Shown: piece by piece, positions 8,901 through 16,311 of the stretch
Layout of the letters: every line of letters starts with the position of its first letter
Numbering within the stretch: the stretch's first letter is position 1
From: CAVQRC01 sp963715045
Lineage (GTDB): Bacteria > Planctomycetota > Planctomycetia > Pirellulales > Lacipirellulaceae
Assembly (NCBI GenBank): GCA_963715045.1
Contig: CAVQRC010000001.1
Coordinates: 304,105 to 368,104 of the forward strand
Direction of reading: 5' to 3'
DNA length: 64,000 nt
Program-made: the position numbers and the translations under genes
The notes under the pieces: generated by a model
Seen by the model: only the letters and a program-made list of their open reading frames with translations
Database searches by the model: none
Told to the model about the DNA's origin: nothing

Positions 8901-9294
8901 CGCGGGCGAGGTTCTGCGTGATCGCAAGTTGTCGCGGCTTGAGTGGATGCGGAGGCCCTCCCGGTCCCAATTCCCAGAATTCCTGGGGCACGCCGATCAC
9001 AGCGGTCGGGATCGCGCGTCCCCCGGTCATCCCGCCCGACGCCTCGATCGCCCCGGACTGCAGGATCGCCGGAAGGCACGTCGCCGTGGAAAATGCCGCC
9101 TGAATATTGAGCTGCGTCGCGAGCGATGCCTCGGTTCTGGCGGGGAGTTGCAGCACCGCATCCACCCGCCCGAGTCGTTCAGTGACGAGGTCCCGCAGGC
9201 TCCCCCGAACCGAATCGCCAACCAGCAACGCGCCGGTGATCACGGCCGTCGCCACCGCCACCGCCGCCGCGACAGGAAGATGAGATCGGAGCAT
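5971..9294 (-). CDS. FtsX/MacB-type ABC transporter permease (large, double-module)
   Basis: A 1107-aa permease with an N-terminal anchor helix (about residues 8-26), a large periplasmic region of the MacB-PCD kind, a cluster of three helices with a VENRSKEVGLLIAVGMSRR cytoplasmic loop, then a second periplasmic region. A C-terminal FtsX triplet carries RRQEMALMRATGFSRRR. This is the architecture of permeases that work with a LolD/MacB-like ATPase in lipoprotein or peptide export. No ATPase is adjacent, so the partner must be elsewhere. The ATG at 9294 is preceded directly by C-rich heptamer repeats and has no Shine-Dalgarno sequence. Confidence 0.85.
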   Translation of the reverse strand: MLRSHLPVAAAVAVATAVITGALLVGDSVRGSLRDLVTERLGRVDAVLQLPARTEASLATQLNIQAAFSTATCLPAILQSGAIEASGGMTGGRAIPTAVIGVPQEFWELGPGGPPHPLKPRQLAITQNLARELQLKVGSDVLLRLPRATAVPADSLLGEKTDRVVDGRFTVNAILAPRGLARFGLTPSQHPPRNVFVRLSDLQAVRGDGDTINTILIANHNGEGLPDSTIEAMNRAVDDALTLEQLGIQSRTLEAGRFQFFSAAMVFPPAVVAAAKRAFGEDEFQPSVTYLANTIAHGGRSIPYSMVCGIDSTARLGPLFNAAGEPIRLADDEIVLNDWAAEDLGVRIGDQVTLTYYDPESAYGKPKTQPPVTFTLKAIVPLARPDGRPASAADPLLTPEVEGVTDQDTIDSWQVFDLVEEVRPKDDQYWRDHRATPKAFISFERARSLWLSRWGAVTIIRVGAADATLAEVTGRFRRQLTAKDVGIAILPVKQLGLAAATGTTPFEGLFIGFSLFLIVAATSLILLLFRLDVENRSKEVGLLIAVGMSRRRLTRRLASEGFRVAAVGGLIGAIGGIGYAGLMLWGLTTLWVAAIGTPFLRLHVTPTGLIGGWIIGVLVSQLAIYGAVRQAARTDPRRLLAGRVADDPATGASGRWSAWTMWGSAAAAVATAFAAARLSGDTQALTFFAAGSLALVAGLTAAWRWCRATRRDEAQGRWSLLRLATQNAARKPGRSVLTLGLVAAATFLIVALSAFRIADTDEGTGNFELLAETELPVIQSLQDVAGQVDIGFSDDAIDRLRGVRIVSFRVREGEDASCLNLYQTSAPTVLGGPLELPQHNRFAWAATRTAVPEGSSTWTHVLTPADSSPIPVAIDANTATYSLKLSGVGTELALPGDAAANGRVSGLLKNSVLQGMLIVPAADFERIYPDRSGYQYFLIDTSDCPTSLQEVTAILETTLADYGMDVTPTAVRLRELLNVQNTYIFTFQTLGGLGLLLGTLGLAAVQVRSVLERRQEMALMRATGFSRRRLTTLVFLENLTLLLGGLALGVAAAAVAVVPHWLLAEASIPWLAIGLLLIAVAVFGAIAGLWAVRIVLRQTIATALAGD

Positions 9295-9295
9295 G

Positions 9296-9349
9296 GGTCA
9301 GGGGTCGGGGGTCAGGGGTCGGGGGTCGGAGGTCAGGGGTCAGGGCGGG
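9296..9349. repeat. Short tandem repeat, TGACCCC/CGACCCC heptamers
   Basis: About seven degenerate heptamers, G-rich on plus and hence C-rich on the coding strand of the permease gene. The array ends at that gene's start codon. Confidence 0.9.
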
Positions 9350-9464
9350 TCATCACGTCGGTTCTGTTGATCCCAACGGCGAGGGTTGGCGATCCTGGTT
9401 TTGTCCAAACCTCGCATGCCACATTTTTCCTGGCCCCGTCATTGGCCCCCGATCGGCCTGACCC

Positions 9465-10754
9465 CTACTGTTCCCGTCCCACGCCCAGCGCTTTGTCCGA
9501 AATATCCTTGCGGCACCAGGCGCCGTCCCAGCGAATCTTCTTGACAGCCGTGTAGGCGTTGAGCTTGGCGGCCGAAATCGAGTCGCCCAGCGCCGTCACG
9601 CCGAGTACGCGTCCCCCAGCGGTCACGATCCGCCCGTCGTCAAGGGTGGTTCCGGCGTGGAACACCTTGACATCGGTGAGCATCGCCGCGTCCTCTAGGC
9701 CGCGGATCGGATGGCCCCGCTCGTAGTCGCCCGGGTACCCTTCGCTGGCCATCACGACACAGACGGCCGGCCGCGGATCCCATTCCAGCGAGCCGATCTC
9801 ATCCAGCCGTCCATCGGTCGCCGCCTCGAGCACGGTCAGCAGATCGCTGGTGAGTCGCATCAGCAGCGGCTGACACTCGGGGTCACCGAACCGCACGTTG
9901 AATTCGAGTACCTTGGGTCCGGCGGAGGTCAGCATCAGCCCCGCGTACAACACGCCGCGGAACGGCCGCCGAGAACGCTTCATGTGGTGGATCGTCGGAA
10001 CGAGAACATGCTCCTCGACTTTGGCGAGCATTTCGTCGGTCACCAATGGCGTCGGGCTGTACGCCCCCATTCCGCCCGTATTGGGTCCCCGATCGCCGTC
10101 GTAGGCGGGCTTGTGGTCTTGCGCGGTTGGCAGCGTGAGAATCGTACGTCCATCGGTGATTGCCAGCACGCTCGCCTCGGGGCCCTCAAGGCGTTCCTCG
10201 ATGACGATCTGGTTTCCGGCCGAGCCAAACTCCTTCTCGATCCCGATCCTCTCGACCGCCTGCATCGCTTCCTCGCGATTACTGCAGACGATGACGCCCT
10301 TGCCGGCCGCCAGACCGTCGGCCTTGACGACGACGCGGGCGTTTTCACGATCTTTCAGGTAGCTGATGGCGTCTTTCACCTCGCGGAACACGCGATATTC
10401 GGCGGTCGGCACATCCGCATGCCGCAGCAGGTTCTTACAGAAGACCTTGCTGCTCTCGAGCTCGGCCGCGGCCTTCGAGGGGCCGAAAACCCGCAGGCCC
10501 TCGGCCGACAGGGCGTCGACAACTCCCGCTGCGAGCGGCCCTTCAGGACCCACGACCGTCAGCCCAACCTGGTTCTGGCGAATGAATTCCACCAGACCGG
10601 TCACGTCGCTGGAGTCAACCGATACGTTTTCCGCGTCGCTCTGCGTCCCCGCGTTCCCCGGTGCGACGAACACCCGGTCGGCTCGCGGCGACTGGCTCAG
10701 CTTCCAAGCCAGTGCGTGTTCCCGGCCTCCATTTCCCAGCACCAGCACGTTCAT
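9465..10754 (-). CDS. purD: Phosphoribosylamine-glycine ligase PurD
   Basis: ATP-grasp enzyme that condenses 5-phosphoribosylamine and glycine in de novo purine synthesis. The protein opens MNVLVLGNGGREHALAWKL, has the GPSKAAAELESSK and VVKADGLAAGKGV segments, GGMGAYSP, and a C-terminal GGRVLGVTALG domain. At 429 aa it has the normal length. The start at 10754 is chosen because AGGA lies 6 nt upstream; the frame is open to 10865 without support. It stands alone, without other pur genes. Confidence 0.96.
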   Translation of the reverse strand: MNVLVLGNGGREHALAWKLSQSPRADRVFVAPGNAGTQSDAENVSVDSSDVTGLVEFIRQNQVGLTVVGPEGPLAAGVVDALSAEGLRVFGPSKAAAELESSKVFCKNLLRHADVPTAEYRVFREVKDAISYLKDRENARVVVKADGLAAGKGVIVCSNREEAMQAVERIGIEKEFGSAGNQIVIEERLEGPEASVLAITDGRTILTLPTAQDHKPAYDGDRGPNTGGMGAYSPTPLVTDEMLAKVEEHVLVPTIHHMKRSRRPFRGVLYAGLMLTSAGPKVLEFNVRFGDPECQPLLMRLTSDLLTVLEAATDGRLDEIGSLEWDPRPAVCVVMASEGYPGDYERGHPIRGLEDAAMLTDVKVFHAGTTLDDGRIVTAGGRVLGVTALGDSISAAKLNAYTAVKKIRWDGAWCRKDISDKALGVGREQ

Positions 10755-10865
10755 GGAAGATCCTGCTCCGAGATGTAGAGAACGCCAACCAAGCCCGGAA
10801 GATTCTACCGCGGCTCTCCGAACCGAAGAAGCTGCCCATCGATCGCAGTGCAAGACAACCGGCAT

Positions 10866-10941
10866 CCCCCAGTCTCCCAGTCTCCCAGTCTCCCAGTCTC
10901 CCAGTCTCCCAGTCTCCCAGTCTCCTCGTCTCCTTGTCTCC
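10866..10941. repeat. Short tandem repeat, CTCCCAGT octamers
   Basis: About six near-perfect copies of CTCCCAGT followed by degenerate copies (CTCCTCGT, CTCCTTGT). It lies between the divergent purD and Rieske genes, about 110 bp from the purD start. Confidence 0.92.
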
Positions 10942-10967
10942 GTCGAAACGACGGCGGTAAAAACGAG

Positions 10968-10995
10968 TTGACAAAAACTACACGAGGGATAAAAA
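10968..10995 (+). promoter_or_regulatory. Possible sigma-70-like promoter of the respiratory operon
   Basis: TTGACA at 10968-10973, followed after 16 nt by TAAAAA (10990-10995), in an A-rich patch about 300 nt upstream of the Rieske gene. The -10 match is weak and planctomycete promoter consensus is uncertain. The rest of the gap (10996-11295) holds no feature I can support. Confidence 0.3.
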
Positions 10996-11295
10996 CGTAC
11001 GAGACTTCGTGAAAAAAGTCACAAACCCCCGCGGGGCAGGATCTGGTGGCTCGAAGGCGCTATTCAGCAAGGTCTTGAGGTACCCGCATCGCGTTGAGCG
11101 GATCCGGGGAACACAGCGCGAAGATCGTGTTGACCGTAAGTTTGGAGGAATTCTTCGGGTCTGCACACTCGGGTGATGGCGAAGACAGTCGGCCCGAGCC
11201 TCAGGGTAGTGCGGTCACTCGCGAAGCATGAGGTGGCTTTTGCACGCGTGATCAAACGATGAATTCGCTCCTACACAGCTTCAGGATTCAGGGAA

Positions 11296-12342
11296 ATGGC
11301 AAATAAGAAGCGGATGTCCGTGGCCGAAATGTTGGCGGCCGCCCGACAGATTGACGGTGGCGAGGCAACCGCCTCTGGGGCGGAGACGCCTCAACCGGCA
11401 GCCTCGTCTGCCGAAACGGCCGCGTCGTCCGCCGTCGAACCGGCCCCTTCCAGTGAGAAGTCTTCCAAACCGGCTGCCAGTAAGGCCAGCTCGGGTGGCG
11501 GCGGAAGGCCAGGCGTCGCCGACATCCTCGCCATGGCGCGGGGCGGGGGCGATACGCCCTCCGAGGCCCCCCAGAAAACTCCCGTCAAGAAATCCTCACC
11601 CAAGCCGGCGGCTGCGAAACCCGCGGCGGCCAAAGCAAAAACGAGCCCGGCACCGCCCAAGCCTGCCGGACCGCGCGATACGGCCAGCATTCTCGCTGCC
11701 GCTCGCAATCCAGATCGACCAGGACCGATCTCCAAAGCGGAAGCGGCCAAGCGCGGCGTCGCGGTCGAGAAGCCCCAACCCGTCCTCCCGCCGATGCCGG
11801 TCAAACCGGCCTATGCGAAGCCGGAGGCCGCCAAGGAACCCAGGAAAGTCGCCGATGAAGAGCGACGCAGCTTCCTGACCCTGGGGTTCGCCGGCCTGGC
11901 CGCCGTGGGACTCGTGTGGACCCTGGCCGTCGCCCGCTTCATGTTCCCCAATGTCCGCCGCGAGCCGCCCACGCAGTTCAAAGTCGGCTTTCCTGGTGAC
12001 TTCGCTCCCGGTCAGGTAGAGACCAAATTCAAGGCCTCCCGCGGCGTGTGGATTGTCAATACCGAGTATCACGGACAGCAGCAACTCTTCGCCCTGAAGA
12101 GCGTGTGCACTCATCTAGGCTGCACCCCCAACTGGCTCGAGGCAGAGCAGAAGTTCAAGTGCCCCTGCCACGGCAGCGGGTTCTACAAGAACGGGATTAA
12201 TTTCGAAGGACCCGCCCCGCGACCTCTGGAGCGGTTCGCGATCCGACGCGCCGACGACGGCCAGGTCGAAGTCGACAAAAGCCGCACTTTTCAGGAGGAA
12301 ATGGGGCAATGGGAAGAGTCCGCTTGCTATATCAACGTGTAA
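11296..12342 (+). CDS. Rieske iron-sulfur subunit with long Ala/Pro-rich N-terminal extension
   Basis: The quinol-oxidising complex's [2Fe-2S] subunit, 348 aa against 150-200 for typical Rieske proteins. The cluster-binding motifs are CTHLGC (Cys271, His273, Cys276) and CPCH (Cys289, Cys291, His292): ligands Cys271/His273/Cys289/His292, disulfide Cys276-Cys291. One membrane anchor (about 193-215) follows a twin-arginine-like ERRSFLTLG, suggesting Tat export. The first 185 residues are Ala/Pro/Lys-rich and contain three copies of an xxAxhLAxAR motif at 8-17, 73-82 and 128-137. It is first in the respiratory gene block. Confidence 0.93.
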   Translation: MANKKRMSVAEMLAAARQIDGGEATASGAETPQPAASSAETAASSAVEPAPSSEKSSKPAASKASSGGGGRPGVADILAMARGGGDTPSEAPQKTPVKKSSPKPAAAKPAAAKAKTSPAPPKPAGPRDTASILAAARNPDRPGPISKAEAAKRGVAVEKPQPVLPPMPVKPAYAKPEAAKEPRKVADEERRSFLTLGFAGLAAVGLVWTLAVARFMFPNVRREPPTQFKVGFPGDFAPGQVETKFKASRGVWIVNTEYHGQQQLFALKSVCTHLGCTPNWLEAEQKFKCPCHGSGFYKNGINFEGPAPRPLERFAIRRADDGQVEVDKSRTFQEEMGQWEESACYINV

Positions 12343-12448
12343 CGCCCGCCGGCTCGGTATCCTTGTGCCCTCCGCACGTATTCCTCTTCAACGCCCTCCT
12401 GATTTAACGCTTTGGCCGACTAAAAATTCTCCTCTCGACTGATCCCGC

Positions 12449-12480
12449 CCCTTCATTCCCTTCTTCATTCCCTTCTTCAT
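12449..12480. repeat. Short tandem repeat, 12-bp CTTCATTCCCTT units
   Basis: Two and a half copies of a pyrimidine-rich 12-mer ending about 26 nt before the cytochrome b start codon. Confidence 0.85.
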
Positions 12481-12506
12481 CGCCATCAAAGGACGCCATA
12501 AAGCCC

Positions 12507-13283
12507 ATGCCCGGACTGGGAGACACGATCCGCGAATCGCAAATCTGGAAAAGCATCTTCCGCCATCCGGCGCCGGTCGATCGTCGAAACCGGATCGTCG
12601 TGATGCTTACGAATTTCTTTCTGCACCTCCACCCGGTGTCGATCAAGAAGCAAGGGATCGCCCTGTCCTACACCTGGTGTATGGGCGGAGTGACGTTCTT
12701 TCTGTTTCTCGTCGAGACAGTCACCGGCGTCCTGTTGATGTTCTACTACCGGCCGACCCTGGAGTGGGCGTACAACGATATTCTCGCCCTGCGAGACGTC
12801 TATTCGCTGGGGATTCTCCGCGAAATCCATCGGTGGGGAGCCCACGCGATGGTGATCACCGTGTGGCTGCACATGTATCGGGTGTTCCTGACGGGCAGTT
12901 ACAAGCCGCCCCGGGAGTTCAACTGGGTCGTAGGGGTGATCCTGCTCCTGCTGACGCTGTTGTTGTCGTTCACGGGTTACCTGCTTCCCTGGGATCAGCT
13001 CGCGGTCTGGGCGATCACGGTTGGATCCAACATGGCCCGGGCAACGCCGTTTCTCGGCCACGAAGGCCCCGGACAGCAGCTCTTGAATATCGGCGGGGTC
13101 GATATGATCACCAATGCCACCGACGCGCGGTTCGCACTGCTGGGCGCACGCGAGGTCGGCGAAGAGACACTCAACCGGTTTTACATCCTCCACTGCATCG
13201 CGATCCCCCTCGGCGTCGCGTTGCTGCTGGCGATTCATTTCTGGAGAGTGCGTAAGGACGGAGGCATCAGCGGCCCGCTCTGA
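12507..13283 (+). CDS. Cytochrome b N-terminal subunit (b6-type)
   Basis: Four-helix, dihaem cytochrome b of a split b6f/menaquinol:cytochrome c reductase-like complex, 258 aa. Haem b ligands are His108 and His122 in helix B, and His229 and His244 in helix D. The 15-residue spacing in helix D is the b6-type value, against 14 in mitochondrial cytochrome b. Cys58 in YTWCMGG aligns with the cysteine that holds haem ci/cn in cytochrome b6 and Bacillus QcrB. The protein ends shortly after helix D, and the quinone-site subunit is encoded next. Confidence 0.95.
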   Translation: MPGLGDTIRESQIWKSIFRHPAPVDRRNRIVVMLTNFFLHLHPVSIKKQGIALSYTWCMGGVTFFLFLVETVTGVLLMFYYRPTLEWAYNDILALRDVYSLGILREIHRWGAHAMVITVWLHMYRVFLTGSYKPPREFNWVVGVILLLLTLLLSFTGYLLPWDQLAVWAITVGSNMARATPFLGHEGPGQQLLNIGGVDMITNATDARFALLGAREVGEETLNRFYILHCIAIPLGVALLLAIHFWRVRKDGGISGPL

Positions 13284-13393
13284 GGGTCGTCGGGAGTCCG
13301 CCAGGACACGTGGCCTGGCGGTTGGTAGGCGGACGCCGCGAGACGGACGCCCTTACGGATTCAGTTTTCGTTGACTGCGGACATCAGCCGGTC

Positions 13394-14767
13394 ATGCATT
13401 TCTCATCGGTAGCACAATTCGAAAGCGTGGTCGCCAGTTTTCTGGGACCCTACTACATCTCGTTGGCGGTGATGAACGCGGTCGCGGCGTTCTACATCTG
13501 GCGAACGGGTCGCGCGGAAACCTGGTTCAGCCTCCCGTTGGCCGGTGGCAAGAAGGTCCCGGTCACCAATGCCATCGTGTGGCTGGCGGTCTCGATGGTG
13601 TTCGTCGTCCTGGCCGCCCTGGCCGGGTCCGGCCGACTCGGTGTCGCCACGCTGCCGCAGGGCTTTCAGGACTTGATCGATAACAGCACCGGTCCGGTCA
13701 TCTACACGCTGGCCACGACGATCGGCCTGTTGATCCTGTTTTTCGGCCGCAAGTTCTTCGTCAAGCCGGCGGTGGCCTGGACGATCTGGAATCTGATGCT
13801 GCTGTTTCTCGGGATGTCGATGCCCGATCAGGATTTCTACGCGATTGTCGCCAAGCCCGACAACGTGCCGATCGTGATGCTCGTCTTTCTCCTGGCCTAC
13901 TTCACCTGGTTGGCGACCTACCGGGCGGTACAGAACGACGAACGGCGTCTCAAGGGGTTGCCGTCGCTGGAGAAGGAGAACGATGAAAAGATCCTCGTGT
14001 GGCCCGACCTCGTGTACACCGAGTTGATCTGCATGATCGGCCTGACCGCCTTGCTGATTTTCTGGGCCGTACTGCTGCAGGCTCCGTTGGAAGAACCGGC
14101 CAGCAGCGTCAAGACGCCCAATCCTTCCAAGGCTCCGTGGTACTTCCTGGGACTCCAGGAGATGCTCGTCTACTACGATCCGTGGATGGCCGGTGTCGTG
14201 CTCCCGACGATGATCGTGGTGGGCTTAATGGCGATTCCGTACCTGGATTACAACAAGGCCGGCAACGGCTACTACACGATCGACGAGCGAAAGTTCGCCT
14301 ACTGCGTGTTTCAACTCGGGTTCCTGGAGTTGTGGGTCACGCTGATCGTACTGGGAACGCTGCTGCGGGGACCTAACTGGAACTTCTTCGGGCCATACGA
14401 GTATTGGGATACGCACAAGGTCGAGGCTCTCAATAACGTCAATCTCTCGGAGTACTTCTGGCAATACCTGCTTGGAATGAGCCTGCCCAGGGCGTCCGTC
14501 GGCAGCGGAGGACTGGTCGAAATGGGCTACATCGTGCTCCGCGAACTGCCCGGAATCCTCCTCGTGCTGGGTTACTTCTTCGCCATGCCTGCGGTCTTCG
14601 CTGTATGGCTGATGCGGGGATTCTACCGGCGGATGGGGCTGATTCGGTTCATGGTCCTCGCCAATCTGATCCTGTTTATGGCTTCTCTGCCGATCAAGAT
14701 GGTTTTGCGGTGGGTCTTCAACCTCAAATACCTGATTTACATTCCGGAGTACTTCCTCAATTTCTAG
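13394..14767 (+). CDS. Cytochrome b C-terminal / subunit IV-like subunit, extended
   Basis: Second cytochrome b half with the quinol-site region: PNPSKAPWYFLGLQEMLVYYDPWMAGVVLP resembles the PEWY region of subunit IV. At 457 aa it is much longer than PetD (about 160). Roughly four extra hydrophobic helices precede the core (first 200 residues), and further helices follow it. The frame is open from 13310 (GTG). The ATG at 13394 (MHFSSVAQF) is preferred because residues before it are not hydrophobic or conserved-looking. No good Shine-Dalgarno is seen, so the start is uncertain. Confidence 0.85.
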   Translation: MHFSSVAQFESVVASFLGPYYISLAVMNAVAAFYIWRTGRAETWFSLPLAGGKKVPVTNAIVWLAVSMVFVVLAALAGSGRLGVATLPQGFQDLIDNSTGPVIYTLATTIGLLILFFGRKFFVKPAVAWTIWNLMLLFLGMSMPDQDFYAIVAKPDNVPIVMLVFLLAYFTWLATYRAVQNDERRLKGLPSLEKENDEKILVWPDLVYTELICMIGLTALLIFWAVLLQAPLEEPASSVKTPNPSKAPWYFLGLQEMLVYYDPWMAGVVLPTMIVVGLMAIPYLDYNKAGNGYYTIDERKFAYCVFQLGFLELWVTLIVLGTLLRGPNWNFFGPYEYWDTHKVEALNNVNLSEYFWQYLLGMSLPRASVGSGGLVEMGYIVLRELPGILLVLGYFFAMPAVFAVWLMRGFYRRMGLIRFMVLANLILFMASLPIKMVLRWVFNLKYLIYIPEYFLNF

Positions 14768-14845
14768 CGATTCGAATCGCGTCGCGGCAGGCTCGAGGTC
14801 TTGACCTCAGGCCGGCTCGATGCCTCGATGGGTGAAAGCCGATAA

Positions 14846-16311
14846 ATGCCCGCCAACGAACAAACCTGGCGTAGTCAGAAGACGTCCCACATCGTGTTCG
14901 GTGTCTCGACGTTAGTCATGCTGATTGCCACTATCTGGATGATGGGCAAGGACCACGTCCGCGAGTGGAAGGGGTATCAGCTTCAGTACCGCGACGTCTC
15001 TTCGTGGACCGATCAAGCCCGTGTCGAACAGGCAACTGTACTGAACCAGGTCAAATTGGAGCGACAGCGGGCCGAGTTGCGGGCCGTCCGCTCTGAGCCG
15101 ATCTCGCCCGACCTGATCGAGTCCTTCAAAACCAATCTGCGAAGAGAGGTTTATCGCCTGGAGAAGGGCGAAGTCACGGATGCGTCGCCCGCTGAATTGG
15201 CCGAGCTGTATCCGCAGACCGGAAACTCCCTGGATGCTTACGTCGAGGAGCTCAACGCGGCCGCGACGCGGGTCGCGGAACTTCGTGCGATCCGTGCAGA
15301 AAAGCAGTCCGCAATGGACGAGGCTGTCGAGGCCCGTCAGTCGGCCGATCCGCCCACCGACGCCCAGGTCGAGGACGCGACGGCGGCCACCGTCGCCTTC
15401 CACGAAGCCGACGCCGAGCTGGTTGCCGCCGAGGACGAAGCGATGGACGCTCGACAGCGACTGCTCTCCGAACTCAACAGCTTCGACCGGGAGGCTAATC
15501 GTCGCGAAGACGAGCTGTTGACCTCGAAAAAATTCAAAGCCGCCGAGCACACGGCAGCGGTCAGTTTGCTCGGCATCGCGATCGATGCGGGTGAGCCGGA
15601 GGCCCAGATTGCCCTCAAGCAGCGGAAGATCAATGCGCTCAAAGCGGAAATGGACGATCTCGATGCCCAGCTCGCGGCCGCGAACGACTACCGTATCGCT
15701 CTCGAGTCGTTGATTCGCAACGACATCCGCGGCGGTGAGCTCGCCGCCGAGAAGCGTGTCGGCGAGACCGAGTCGGCGTTGAACCTGCTCCGCGAAAAAC
15801 TCAAGGGCACGTGGGCCCGCGCCGGAGATCGAATCGTCCGTTCCCCCGTGCTCGATGCGTTCAACAATACCGATCTCCGCATCGATCAAATCTGGCTTCC
15901 GGATATGAAGATCGACTACAACTTCAGCGAAGTCGCCCGCTTCGATCGCTGCATCACCTGCCACCGGGCAATCGGTAAGACGGCGCCCGGCTCGGCCACC
16001 GAGCCGCTCTACCCGAATGTCAGTGAGGAAGAGCGGAAGCGTGGCCGGGTGGTCTCGCTGCAGACCCCCGAAGACCCGCCGACGGAAGCCGACGTGATCG
16101 CCGCCATCGGAGGAGAGGAGGACAGCACCGACTTTTCTCCGCTGAACTGGAAGCTCAAGGCCGCGTATGGCTTCATGCTCGCCCCGTTTGGCCAGCTCGA
16201 TGACAATGATGTCGCCGTGATGTTTGTCGTTCCCGACTCTCCCGCCGCCCGCTCGGGGATCAGGATGGGTGACGTCATTCATCAGTTCGGCGATGCTCGC
16301 GTACGCTCCGC
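14846..16311 (+). CDS. Octahaem cytochrome c of the bc complex, N-terminal part (frame break at ~16309)
   Basis: Membrane helix at about residues 16-33, then a long Ala/Glu-rich coiled coil (about 50-340), one c-type haem site CITCH, and the first half of a PDZ-like domain (VAVMFVVPDSPAARSGIRMGDVIHQFGDARV). At about 16309 the reading moves to the -1 frame. Read across the break, the sequence continues VRSRDDVYFNLLGP, a perfect PDZ continuation, into the next ORF. The unshifted frame ends at 16372 with unrelated residues. There is no classical slippery heptamer, so a one-base sequence error or mutation is most likely. The full protein would be about 1590 aa. Confidence 0.85.

Noticed and set aside
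10866..10941. Possible CRISPR array
   Set aside because: Units are contiguous 8-mers without spacers; no cas genes are nearby. The same applies to the arrays at 62686-62948 and 43533-43636.
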